Below are positions 1-12,239 of a stretch of DNA of 64,000 nt, in pieces; within the stretch, counting starts at the first letter, position 1; the number at the start of each line of letters is the position of its first letter. A program made the position numbers and the translations under genes. The notes beneath the pieces are model-generated. The model was not told the origin of the DNA. It made no database searches and was given only the letters and a program-made list of their open reading frames with translations. The stretch lies in NCBI RefSeq assembly GCF_022458985.1, contig NC_061789.1, forward strand, positions 20,254,357 through 20,318,356. Reading direction: 5' to 3'. Origin of the DNA: Mugil cephalus. Its lineage: Eukaryota; Chordata; Actinopteri; Mugiliformes; Mugilidae.

Positions 1-60
1 GCAGCAGTACCCAATTATAAACAGTTTATGTAAACATTATTTACGAGCAACATAGTGTTA

Positions 61-175
61 CAGTTGTTAGCACTGCTGACTCACAGAAGGAAGGTTCTGG
101 GTGTGAATCCACTGGGGCCTTTCTGTGAGGTGTTTGCATGTTCTCCCCGTGCTTCCACCGTCCAAAGACATGCCC
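61..175 (+). repeat. SINE-like interspersed repeat, 5' part
   Basis: The text resembles a very common fish repeat: a gene-like box around 'ggttctgggtgtgaatcc' (similar to a tRNA B box) followed by 'gcatgttctccccgtg' and 'ccaaagacatgc'. The copy is shortened: the usual segment rich in 'cctccgggtgctccgg' is missing. Other parts of what looks like the same family occur near 20181-20325 and, reversed, near 38249-38440. The class (tRNA-derived SINE or other) is my inference from the B-box-like string. Confidence 0.5.
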
Positions 176-1249
176 GTGATAAACTCTATATCAACTGATC
201 AGCAAGATTCAGGAGAGGCCAGCTCTGTATAGCGGTATGTAGCTCTTTCTAGCCTCTCAGCTAATAGTAGCGCTGCTAGTTTGCGCCTTTTGCGCAGGTG
301 CATAACATACATGCCAGCTGGCCATTGACTGTAGTCTTTGCAGTATTTTTGGCCCAAACTCAGGCCACAAGAGGTCATGTCAAAGTCATCTTCACCACTA
401 ATGGTTAGATGTTGGTTAGGTGTGTACCTACATTTACACACAAGACGCATTTTTGAAAATCTAATTACAGTAGTAACAGAAACTCCATTTCATGTCGTCC
501 AGGCTGGACAGTGAGCACCAGCACATATTGCATATGTAATATATGCAATATTGTCACACCTCAAGATCCTACACTTTCACCATTCACTACTTACTATGTG
601 CTGTGTATAACTAGCAATATCCAACAATCATCATCTGGGCAATTTAATACTTGTTTATATATGCCAATACTTGTATTTGTTTTATACTATTTTAATTTTT
701 TATTAATCTTTTATACAGTAATTTCACCATTGCGGGACAAGCAAAGGTTTTCTAATTCTGATTCTAATACTGATTAACACAAAGACGTATTTGTTGCAAT
801 TTTCCTTTATTGTATTAAATTTCTTCTACAAAATCCACATACAAAAGTTACATCTCAAGTGGTTCTTGAACATTCACATTTCAATTTCTCCCAGCTTTGC
901 CTACATTAAAACTAAATCCCAAAGTGCAAGCGCATGGGTCCTTTTACATTATTCACAGCCTGTACAACACAACACTTACTCTGTTACCAAGGGTCCTCGG
1001 TAAGACGACACTCAAAGATAACACCACAACTGATCACTTTTCCTGTCTCCATAGTAACAGGAATAACTAACAGGCGTGATGTAATCAACCCACGCCACTC
1101 AGTCACGCCAGGCCTACTCTGCTGTGCTGAAGTTTGAGCATACAAGTGTAAATTATCGAAACAACACTTTTGAATAATTTAAAACAAAAAGTAGGAAACT
1201 AAATCAATGGCAATGACCCCCCTCACCAACAGCACTTTGGTTACTCTAT
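176..1249. other. Intergenic, AT-rich, no gene seen
   Basis: Short open frames here have no recognisable domain, no splice-site logic and no codon bias. I see no gene. It separates the SINE-like fragment from the L2 fragment. Confidence 0.5.
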
Positions 1250-2347
1250 CTTAAGTTTTTCTGAAAATGGTTCATTTACACCATTATTTAATAGCTCTTT
1301 AAAAAGCCTCCAGTTGATTCAAAAAGCTGCAGCAAGAGCACTGACAGGAGTTACCAAGAGAGATCATATTATTCCAGTTTTAACCTCTCTTCACTGGCTC
1401 TCTTTAAAATCTAGAAGTGAATTTAAAATCCTCCTCCTTGCATACAAGGCCCTGAAAGGCCTAGCTCCATCATATCTGAAAGACCTCATAGAACCATATT
1501 GTCCCAACAGATCACTACGATCTCTAAGTGCAGGTCTATTTGTGGTTCCTAGAGTTTCTAAAAGTAGAATGGGAGGTAGAGCCTTCAGCTATCAGGCTCC
1601 TCTCCTATGGAACCAGTTCCCAGTTTGGGTTCAGGAGGCAGACACAATCTCTACATTTAAGGTCAGGCTTAAGACTTTCCTTTTTGACAAAGCTTATAGT
1701 TAGGGCTGGATTTAACCATCCCTTAGTTATGCTGCTATAGGCCTAGGCTGCAGGGAGATGATGCACTGAGGACATGTCCTCTACTCTCTCTTCTCTGACT
1801 CCTGTCCTCTAATATCTTATAATGTTATTTTCTATCTCTTATAATTTATTTTCTATTACTAACCGCTGTGTATTACTCTCTCCCTTGCCCTCCCGTCCCC
1901 CTCCATCTTCTTGTGAGAGACTCAGGTCTGGAGTGCTGAATATCTGACCTGTGGAGTTCTAAGAACTACATCTGCCCCAGTCTTCATGGCCTCCTCCAGT
2001 TGTCCACTCCTACCTAGATGAACAATTCTCCAACCTGCCCATGATTCCTGTTATACTCACAAATTGTCACATAAGATCATCAGCTATGTGTTATATTATT
2101 AGATTCTACATGTTTCCTTCAGCTTGATGTATGTATCTATGACTTTGTTTATCTGTTTCTCCTGTTCTTCTTCTCTCTCTATCCTCTGTTTCTACCTGGC
2201 TGGCCTTCGGCAAATGAGTTTTTCCTTGACAGTGTTGCCCGCAGTCTTGTTCTGGAGATTGCAGGCTGGTTTTTGTGAAGCGTCTTGAGACACTTTGTAT
2301 TGTTATTGGCGCTATATAAATAAAACTGAATGGAATTGAATTGAATT
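1250..2347 (+). mobile_element. L2-type LINE, 5'-truncated 3' end
   Basis: A frame from about 1262 to 1703 reads as the C-terminal tail of an L2/CR1-group non-LTR retrotransposon protein, with the typical 'LQLIQKAAARALTG', 'DHIIPVLTSLHWL' and 'APLLWNQFP' stretches and an end in 'FKVRLKTFLFDKAYS'. The reverse transcriptase and endonuclease parts are absent, as expected for 5' truncation during target-primed reverse transcription. The 3' UTR runs to a tail containing 'ggcgctatataaataaaact' and repeats of 'gaattgaatt', the signature 3' end of fish L2 elements. The tail frame is open, which suggests a fairly young copy. It lies just downstream of the FAM83F stop on the opposite strand. Confidence 0.85.
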
Positions 2348-2352
2348 TTATT
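2347..2352 (-). promoter_or_regulatory. Candidate FAM83F poly(A) signal
   Basis: AATAAA on the minus strand (TTTATT on plus) about 140 bases after the FAM83F stop. It abuts the 3' tail of the L2 copy. Functional use is inferred from position only. Confidence 0.4.
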
Positions 2353-2492
2353 GGTGATCTTTACTGCTGACCAAAGCAGCGTTACAGTCCAGAATCACAG
2401 ATTGCACTAATCTCACAAACAGTGATGTTCAAGCATGTTTTACCACAATATCTTCTTTATAACCAATGACAGACTATCCTTTTTTTGTCATT

Positions 2493-5400
2493 TCATGACT
2501 GGATGCAGTTCTTCTTCTGATGCCGCCGACGGCTTTTGAATCCTGTAAAACAAAAACAACAAACACATGTGGGATTAATTAGGACATAGCAGCTTGTGCT
2601 TGACTCAAAATGACAGGCCCTCAGTCCTCTGAGCATCAATCCACCTATCTGTTTAAAGACTTGGTTATCAAAAAACTTCCAGTACTTCTAATTCCAATGA
2701 CAGCTGGAATCAAATTTCTTCACAGATCTTATTGTACGTCCTTATTTATATTGTATGTTTCTGCATTAAATCCACACGGAGGTTACATATCTGGTTATTC
2801 ATGGAAACCCTCTTCATTGAAAAATGGTAGAAACATTTCTCAACATCAGCCCGATAAGGCACATGTTTAGTATTTTTCTTGAAGCCTATTTTTAGATACG
2901 CTTTCAGGCAAAGCGTCAGATGAGAAGACTGATACTGCTCTCATGTTTGTCGGGTAAATGTAAGAGGAAAACCAACAGCAAAGATGTTGGGTTTCAGAGA
3001 AAAACTCATGAGACAAATCAGCTCATCTCAGACAATGAGATTGCAACGCTTAATTTAAATTAAAAAAAAAAAAGGAAAAAAAAACTAGAAATGCCCCCCA
3101 TGATGCTCAAGTATCTTGTGGATTTTGATATAGATGTATAATCTAAATATTTAGTCCAACCCACAATTTGTGTGTAACAATGGAATAATGGACTGGAATA
3201 ATACTTTGAGTATTTTTTTAGAAACTAAAATACTTGGTGAGCTAAACATGAGGAATACCCAACGTTACTGGTACTCAAAGTGCTTTGCAGTGACTACCCA
3301 TTTGCTTACAGAAGCACAAACACATTCACAAACCAAGGCCAAGAACTGAGAGCAGCTGGGGGTTCAGTGTCTTGCTCAAGGACGCTTTGGAATGTAGCAT
3401 ATTCTGAGGATTGAACCACTAAGCCTCCAGTTTGTGGTGGACCTGCTCTACCTACTGGGCCACAGCCACCACCTTCTACCTGGTGTCACCTTTCCATTTC
3501 CTAAACCATATAATTCACTGAATATTCCAGAAAACAGTCATCATATAAACGATAAAGATAATAATTATTACACCCCTGTTTTAAAAAATGAAATACACAC
3601 CGTCTTCGTCGCCCGTGTTGATGGTTTGCAGAGACACACTCCTCTGAATGTGTTTTGACGGCTTCTTAGTTTTGGATTTTAGTGGTCCTGGTTTCTCAAT
3701 GATCTCAAATGAGTCCTCCAGTTCATTTCCTGTGACGCCATTGGTCTCTGGCACTTTGCATGTGGGTGATGGGCACTGAGGAGTGACCACACCTTCCTCT
3801 ATAATTTCTGTAGTCTGATTGGCTCCTCTGCCTTTCAAAAAGTGTCTGAAGGAGCTACGTTTCTTCAATCCAGTCCCCTGGTTTTTCTTTTGGCCTCCCT
3901 TTGCGTCCTCATCCTCCTCCTCTGCAGGTGAACCAGGACTCTGTGGGGGGACTCGGTCCACCCTTTCCTTACTGTCCTTGCAGGTATGAAGGAAGTTGTT
4001 GTGCAGGCCGTTCTTCTGGGTTAGCCCACCAACCAATGAGTCTTTTGGTGTCGACAGATCTTGCAGCGAACCCGTCAAACCCAGACTGTTCCCAAAGACC
4101 AGGGAGTACTTTGGATTGTGGTACTTATGTGCAGGTACCTTCAGGTCAATCTGTTTGGAGTCTCCAACGGATACCTGAAAGCGAGATATAGAGACGGGCA
4201 GAGGCCGGCTTTGCTCCACCTTCGGCTTCCTGATGGGTGTGGGAAGAGGCGGCTTGGTAACGTTGAACTCCTTGTAGAGGTCTACCTGGTCAGACACGGC
4301 GTAGAGCTCCCGGAAGTCACTATCAAAAAAGTCCACAATTTGTCCCGACATCACAGTGATCGTGTTCCTGTCCATCCGAGAAGAACTCCAGGTGAAGCTG
4401 CAGCAGAAAATGGGAATGTAAAAGACTGGTTTTAGATGTAATTACAGCAACTAAATACAAATATAAATACATATATAGTATAATTTTACATAGATATCGA
4501 AAAGCTTAAATAGAAAAACAACAGTTTTTATGGTATGGGGTTGGGCTTTGGGGCGGTAATGTGTGGTATCAATCCCCACTTATAACTCACCGAAACAAAA
4601 AATAATTTTAACTTTATGTTGTCACTATATCTATATAGTAGTGTTAGTCACTTTATTTACTATTTTCGATTAAGCCCATGCAGTAGCCATATAACTGAGG
4701 CTATTTTTCGTGACCACAGAGCTATTCATTGATTTTTTAACATTTTAGAAGTTCTCAGAAGCAATACAAGAATTTCTATTTGAAAAAGCTTTGAACACAG
4801 GATCACACAGCACCTGCACCCGATTTTCTTTTACACAACCATCTAGTCATTACGAGGTGTCATACATGAGTCATTGTGCTCATTTCACTTGACATGCATC
4901 ACGGCCTTCAGTTTTGATTTTAGTTGACTCTTGATGTGTTCAGAAGGTGAACTGAAAACAGTTCCATCACTGATGTGGCCAGCAACGTGGTGTACCAGTG
5001 GGCCCAGAGCTGGCAGACAGATGATGACTGAACATATATGCCATATATGTTCAGACAAGTCTTGTCAAAAGCCGTGCCCCTCCTTACCTTTGCTCGGATT
5101 ATACGGATCAGCACATATAAATAAAGTAATTCTGGTTAAGCATTTTAAAAAAGCAGCCAGTAACAACAACTGATTAGCCCTCAGGGCCTTCCCACATTTA
5201 AACTGGTGACTGATCACAAAAATGCTTCGAAAACTATTGAAGTCGCTCCTCAAGTTTAGTGTCCTTCGGAAAGCCCTTAAGCAGTTATTAGTGTGATGAC
5301 TTGCCAGATTTATTTTTATTGCGTTAGAGAAACGGCTTCATACCTTCCAGCCTATTAACATTTTAGTTTGCAGTTACAAGTAAATTAAAAGCTATACAAG

Positions 5401-8400
5401 TTGCTTTTAACCTTTCGTTAAGTCATTTATATATGTAGCAAACTATATTTTTAAATTTTAAATTTCATCATACAGTGTGTCTTGTGATTTTTGTCAAGTC
5501 AGATGGAAAAAGCTTTGTCAAATGGATAAAAACATGCTCTTGACAACCACACTGGGATAAACTGATGCTACATCACCTGTTCTGTGTTATACTACATATA
5601 CAGTCATTGCCCATTCCAACCAACACCTCAATGAAAGTTGTAGCTTTTGACGCTCTTACTGTGACCACAGAATCTATAAAGATGGACGACGTAACACCTT
5701 CTCAAAAGTGAAGCCAAAGCAAGTACAGCTCCCCCTGGTGACTGGCATAAGCTCCACCTCCTCCATGTTAGTGGATGGGACTAGGCTGAACTAAAACACT
5801 AAAGATCTTTTTTTCAGGGATAATTTCTGTTATTTTAGGTAGTTAATATAATGCTGGTGCATGATCAAGTCTCCATTTTTCTGATAAGTTTCATTTGAGT
5901 TATTTGAAGCTATAGAAACAGGATGTGACATCATGATGACCGCCATGAGGTGACTGATGATTAGCATATAATGCTTCAAGCTGTGCTGTCATAAAAGTAG
6001 ACCTAAAACTATTCTAATGGTTGGATATGAAGTTGGATAAGAAAATAATGGAAATGATTACTATTCTAAATACATACATTCAGGTTTAGAGAGTTGATAA
6101 TATGTGCTGTTTAAATAAATGTAGCATGAGATGAGATCATAACTGTGTATGAAGTGCTTTGTTCTCTTTTTTTTTCTTTTTGGTTTCCCCTAAGCTCCCA
6201 ACACTTCTACGGTTATATTTTCTATACCGTTTTGAACAGACTCAATAGAAAGTAAAATTTTTCCTGCATCCTCACAAAAGACTAAGTAAAAAGAGAAATG
6301 TAGAGACTGACTGAGTGAAGTGCATTATTGGATATTCACCTGTAAGACCCAAACATGACTTTCTCTCCATCCACCAGCATGTATTTGGAACTCAAGGAGC
6401 CGGGCAGTTTTCCAAAGGACAGGGCCAGCCCTGCACCTCTCACCATTCGCACACGAAGGTTCTGTAAAGAAACACCCGCTTAGTTACACATTTTAAATGG
6501 CTTAGCATCACACAGGTGAGCCTGAGTAAACTCACTCAGCCTCAGCTGTCAAATGACATGGCTGTATCGTGCACGGCCAAATTGATTTACAGAGATGCCA
6601 AGTCAAACTGTGCCGTCACACTTAGTCAACTTTATCAAGCAAGAAAAACCCAACCCTTTCAGCAACGTATGTTTACTTAGAGGGAAGAGAAAGGAAAAAG
6701 GAAACAGAGAGCAGACGTAATTAGACAAGCAGACAAATTGGGAGGAGGCTTTCCTCCAGGACCAACTCTGGTGAGGAGGCGAAGCATCGAGTTACAGCCT
6801 GTGGATCCGTTCTCAGGAGCTATGAATGTTCATTTGTAAGAAGTAAGAGTAACAGAGCCCACTTCTCTGAAAAGGCCTTTCATCGCCTTATCAACCGACA
6901 CCACTATGAGCAGCTACATGCCAGTGCTCCAGTTAAAGTAGACTGCAGCTACAACACTCGGCGTGGAGCAGATAAGGCTGGGTATTGTGTTGCTGTCGGG
7001 ATAGGGTGACACTGGGGCTCAGTGAGCTGCTGTTCTCGTCTCCCATCCATTTCAGAACTTACTGTCACTTCTCAGGCTCTGAGGGAAACACACCTACATG
7101 TCCTTTCTTATCAGTACTTAACCTTTTACTTCCTGGATACGTCACAAAAATTAGTGATTGTATTGTTCTTCCACTTTCTATCCGTCAAATACTATCTTAA
7201 CTGTGTAGATTTAACAGTTTAACAGTTTCAATTCCTCTGCTCCACTTTAATTCATTTTTTATCAAGACATGGTATTTACGGCTGACTTATTATTATTTTA
7301 TTATTATTTTTATTGTTGTTTCTTCCGATTAGTAGAGCTAACGCAGACTTACTTTGAAGACAGTGTGTGTAGCAAGAACATTTCAAATTCAATCTCTATT
7401 TCATTTTTAGTTTAACCACAAAATGGATAGCTTGTTTTACATGAAATTTACAGCATTTATGTGAAAGATTACAAATAGCCCTATCTTATAGCCAGATACA
7501 GTTAGTTCACCAAGATTACTGTAGAAGTGGATGAACTGTTACCAGATCTGAGCAGCGTAGCATGACTGAATCTCTGTAAGTGGATATTAGTTAAATTTAT
7601 GTGTGAATAAGCCACAGTGTCCGGAACTCTCAGTAGCAGTGACAAATAAACCTGATTATGTGGTCTTTTCAGGCGGAAAAACACTAAGCCTTTAAGGGAT
7701 GTGGAACAAAGCAGGTAATCTAAAATAAAATACATAACAGTCCAATTATTGTCATGTTTCAACAGGACATGTATGAACTAGGTCAGCCTTCTTTGACCTG
7801 TAAGGAATTTCCAAAGAATTTTCAAAGAAAGTGACGTGCAATTTAATCCACCCTCATTGTTTGCCACAGGAGTAGGGATCAGTGACACAGTAAACCGTTT
7901 TGCTTCCTCATTTTCTCGTTGTGTGCTGTGTTAGCGAGCGTCCTCCGCCCACAGTGCTCTGCCATGCTGTGTGTGCTGAGCTCTCTCCTCACCCGCAGAT
8001 GCATCGCGTTAATCTGCAGCCGAGAGCACATATCCAGGAAGTGGGGCACTCCTCTGGCCTCCAGCACGGCGTAGACAGCCACCCCGCGCCGTGACGAGGC
8101 ATCCAGCAGGTCCTGGACGATCTGCACGTCTGTGAGGAGGTCCATGACGATGGCTACCGCCTGTCAGGTCGCAGAGGAGGATACAAGAGTCAGGGAGTGA
8201 AACCAAATACCTCTATTTCAGTGCGGTTAATGTCTTTTCAGCACATTCAGACCTCTTAACGACACACATAAACAGCACAATGCAAGTGTCTATCTTACAC
8301 TAAATGCTTGGAAATGAAAGCTGGAATCACTCCTTTCTTCCTCTCATTTGTTTCTCGTGCAAAACCAGTCAGGTCAGAAGACGTCCCTCCACATTTCTGA

Positions 8401-11400
8401 GAGTTTGCCCTCAAATTGCTCGTTGGAGCTGCCAGCATGCAGCATTTATTTAATAAAAGTTCTCACCACTCCCACAGGCAGTTTGCACAATGGCACAAAG
8501 GTGCTAGCTAGTTATTACTGTTATGATAAAAAATGTAAACCTCACTTTCCAGAGACATAACCGTTGATTCTTCAGAAGAAGAACGTGTTTTTCCAGGCTG
8601 CACTTTGGAATAACTCCAGCAGCAGTTACGATTCACAAGCACTGCTGATTAGTGTGGCAGCGGTGTTCGAGACCATCACATGACATTTTCTTCAGGACAA
8701 TAAAGTTTCTTTCTTATTACACAATCGCGATATGTGTTTGCAGTCAGGTGTTTCAAAATTTTGATATTCTCAAGTGCATTTAGAGTGACGATGTGAGTCT
8801 TTTTCCGTTTCCTCATTGCACCACTGATGTACATGTTTCATCCGGCCGGATAATTAGTCCTGGCAGCGAGAAGATGAAATGACATCACTCTTTAAAATAA
8901 ACAATGCGTGAGCTTCAGCATGTCATTAAATACTAATCTCAACAGCTACTTATGTCCTTTAATAAGAAAAAAACCCTTCCAGGAGGGAAGAAGACAGAAA
9001 GAAAATCCACCTGTTTAGGGACGATTAAACTCTTTCTCTTTAAACTTTTTCATTTCTAGAACACACCATACGGCTGTCTTTTCCGTTTGGAGGAAGCTTT
9101 GATCCTGCTGCTGCACAGATGTTCGACAAAATGTGAGCTGAATGTCAGCATGAAACAGTGTCCAAAAGCAGATCGACAAATACCAGGGAGAACTCCGGAA
9201 TTAAAAATAACTACCTCACTGTTTATTGTTACAAGTAATTAGTTTCATATGGTACAAAATTGATACAACTTAGATGACAGAAATCAGGTCCTACCAGTTT
9301 ATTATGATTAACCTCTTTTTAGGAGGTCTGAAAATGCTGTGGGTCCGTCTGATTGTGCTGTCTCGACGTGTGTTACACTATTATGTGGAATATTTTGTAA
9401 AGGGATCATTTGTTGTGGTGTACTGTTTGTGTTGTATTGTCTGTTGTTGCTGGGCTCGTGGCTTACTGTGTGTTGTGTTTTGTGCCCATTCAGAAAAACC
9501 TCCTCCTGACATGTTTGTATATATCCTCATTCAAATTCCATCACCTCTTGTTACCCTTGTTAGGATTCTAGTCCAGTCTGGATTTAGAGCGACAAAAACT
9601 ATTAAAGTTAAGATCACTTAACCCAACAGACAGAACCTATGTCTCAGAATGCTTCTGTCTTCAAACAGAAGCATGGATGCATGACATTTTCTGTCGTGCT
9701 GCTTGTACTCCTGAATGTGGTTTAACCAGTAACATCAGTTACTCCGTCTGCCACACACGCACACAGCTGGGCTTCCTCGCTTGATTCCAGATAATGACCT
9801 CCCTGCTATCATTCCAGCATTAGCATGTATTCATGCGTAGCCTTTCTGCGAGTATAAACACCACAATCTGAGCTTTAAAGCTCTCTAAGAGTCGTCTAGG
9901 AGAAATCTCAGCCTGCTATTGGCTAATTGAGGAGACGGATAACACAAGAGGGCTGAGTTCCGCTCCATCCTCCACACTCCAAAAAGAAGCCAGAACTTTA
10001 CCTCTATCACTATAACCTCTGGTGCTGAACTTTACATCAATCACAGGGGAGGGTTCTTCGTTTCAGCTCCAGATTGCATACCTGGGAGGTCAGCCAGTAC
10101 ATTAATGGGAGAAGAAAAAAAATCAAACCCGGGCTTAAGGATCGTGGGGGAGGTTTAATCTTTCTGGTGCATGCCCTGATGTGCAGTTGACATTTAGAGC
10201 CGTCTCCATCTGCACCACAGATGACTCAGCCTGCCAAAACTTGCACACGGCCCTCCCATTCATGACGGTTTATCACAGACGCAAGCTTGATTAACCCCTT
10301 GTTTTTTTGTTTTTTTGACTGACTGGAACATTCTGCATGAGTAACATATTGACACTTAACGGAGGTTATATAAATACTGCGCGATGATGAATGTTTCGCT
10401 TTGTTGAGTTCTGACGCGAAAAGATTCATGAGAAATAAAAGCATGTGTGTGCATGTGTGTGTGCGTGTGTGTATTTTTTTACTTTAGTCACTCGACATGG
10501 TTCCAAAATTTGGCATTTTATGAAAACATTTGTTGTAACTGCCGCTTTTATTTGTATTGCCACTTAAAGTAGATATACAGACAAGTGTCAACTTGTTAAA
10601 TCTGCATGAGGTATGTTGTGTCCCTGTAATTAAAAACACCGCATAGCCAGTTTATTAGGTACACTAAAAACTTTCTGCAGCGCAACTATACTGATCAAAC
10701 TGCCTCCTCAAGGCTTTTTCACTATTTAGTAGTGGCAGTGAAGAAACAGGAAAGAGTGCAGGAAGTGCAGACAGGCCACAACATTAAGGGCTACAGAACA
10801 TCAGTATGTGGTGTCAGTGTTCTAATAGCTGCATGGAGATTGTGGTATTCAGCATTAGTTTCATTTAACTGAGAGAGCTCTTGATTCAATTGAGTTTTCA
10901 TTTTAGAGGCTGCGGCCTGTAAGTATAATAATAAGTACTTCATAAGATTAACTATTCTCTGTGTTGTGCCAGTAGATTCTTTCTTTAGCTTTTATAGTTT
11001 GAAATGTGTGCGCCTTGGCCACAACTAATTCAAGCTGAATGCGTTACCTGAAAGCGTCATTCCTTCCATGGAGTCATGAGTTCATGCGCAGAGTGACAGT
11101 AATTACTCTTATCCATGCTCACATGATAACCTGCAGCCAATCATTTTGAGCGCTCTACTCAGATGCTGTCGGAAAAGTAGGGCAAGGACTTTAGAATTTT
11201 TATGTTTTCATGGCGCCGCACGTTTTTTTTAAACCCGTAAGGTTTCCACAAAAGCTTGGACTATTATGTCTAGCCCACTTCTTCGAAGTTTTATGAAACA
11301 CTGCATGACAGTTTTAGAACAATGAATCTCTCCTGAGTAAAAACATCCTTAAAATCCTCAGTTACAACTTGGGATGTGGGAATCATTGAGTTTTTTTGTT

Positions 11401-12086
11401 TGTTTGTTTGTTTTATAAAAAAGTATATATACTTTAACTGTTTTATTAAAATGCTGTTTAAAATAACAGTTTTTCCTCTCAACCTTTCCTCCTAACTCTT
11501 CTGTATAATGAAAATTTAAATAATTAAAATAAGAATAAAACAGCGGACTAATGTGTCAAAACGCATTTTAGTCCAAGAACTATTACCGAAGCTCAGGGAC
11601 TTGAATAGTTACCTTGTGAGACTCCTGTATGAGCCTCCTCACCACCTCCTTGATATGAGGTCCGGGTTCTTTGGGTGGATGAGTGTACACGGATACCCGG
11701 GTCACCCCCTTGTAGACTCCACTGCTGGCGGGCCAACCGATGTCAAGAGACGGGACCTCAGTGTCTGACATCTGGGGCCAGTAGGTGGAGTGGACCCCAG
11801 AGTCAGCGCTGGAGGACTCCTTGGACTTTTCCTGCTCTCCGGGCTCGTAGTCACTGTCCGTGTCGTACTCTTGAAACGTTTCCCGGATGACTTTGACCTC
11901 TCTGGCGCTGAGGAAATCCTTGATGTGGTCCTCTTTGAGGCGCATCTTGAAGGCTCCGTCCCCGTTCCTCAGCAGCTGCTCCAGGGCCGCACGCTGCTCC
12001 TCGCTGTAGTAAAACTCCGGCCTGGACTCCGGGACCTTCTCGTTGACGTGCTCATCGTCCATGCACACCAGCTGAGACTCCGCCAT
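2493..12086 (-). CDS. fam83f: FAM83F, CK1-anchoring DUF1669 protein
   Basis: Five coding exons: 12086-11613, 8160-7993, 6461-6340, 4397-3601 and 2542-2493. All join in phase with GT-AG sites to give 536 residues (human about 500). FAM83 proteins recruit casein kinase 1 through an N-terminal PLD-like DUF1669 domain lacking PLD activity. The start MAESQL and the stretches 'HVNEKV', 'SDTEVPSLDIGW' and 'VYTHPPKEPGPH' match FAM83F better than other FAM83 members. Exon 4 carries 'FTWSSSRMDRN' and 'FFDSDFRELY', preserving the F-x-x-x-F spacing used for CK1 binding. The C-terminal part is low complexity. The last 16 residues are basic and end in CIQS, a CaaX-like box; as I recall, human FAM83F ends in CVIS and is farnesylated. 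An upstream in-frame TTG-led extension is probably 5' UTR. The next gene upstream, same strand, is GRAP2, as in human. Introns hold repeats near 3266-3474 and 5646-5810. Confidence 0.93.
3266..3474 (-). repeat. tRNA-derived SINE-like repeat in FAM83F intron
   Basis: The text matches a familiar fish repeat that runs from 'ctcaaagtgctttgcagt' through 'gttcagtgtcttgctcaagg' to 'gggccacagcc'. Read on the minus strand it contains 'gtggttcaatcc', close to a Pol III B box. The copy is degraded. It lies in the last intron (2543-3600). Confidence 0.55.
5646..5810. repeat. Fragment of a MITE-like family (second copy at 60962)
   Basis: The strings 'ctataaagatggac', 'tctcaaaagtgaagcc', 'ctccccctggtgactgg' and 'cctccatgttagtggatggg' also occur, reverse-complemented and diverged, in the element at 60962-61493. 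Only one end is kept here. It lies in the intron between FAM83F exons 3 and 4. Confidence 0.5.
10440..10476. repeat. (GT)n-type microsatellite, interrupted
   Basis: Interrupted 'gtgtgt'/'gcatgt' tract in FAM83F intron 1. Confidence 0.7.
10643..10870. repeat. Fragment of unclassified fish repeat
   Basis: Contains 'cagtttattaggtacact' and later 'atcagtatgtggtgtcagtg', phrases I associate with an interspersed repeat in many fish genomes. No clear ends were found. It lies in FAM83F intron 1 (8161-11612). Confidence 0.35.
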
Positions 12087-12239
12087 GGCCGAGAAAAGCT
12101 CCCCCCGCTGTCGATGGTGCTTCTTTAGCCGCTGCTCTGATGCACTCCGCTGTACCTGCCCGTACAGGTAGGGGAGGCGCTCAGGTGGAGGAAGGGGGCG
12201 GGGCAAACAGGCTGATACAAAGGTACCCAGATTATTAAA

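Noticed and set aside
3901-4435. Overlapping plus-strand open frames across FAM83F exon 4
   Set aside because: They are antisense shadows of a long coding exon whose minus-strand frame has clear family motifs and splice phase.
9274-9621. 115-codon Cys/Val-rich frame in FAM83F intron 1
   Set aside because: Hydrophobic low-complexity translation of GT-rich DNA, with no domain, splice context or conservation clue.
12087-12206. N-terminal extension of FAM83F upstream of MAESQL
   Set aside because: The extension begins at TTG, and the MAESQL start matches the family start, so this is 5' UTR.
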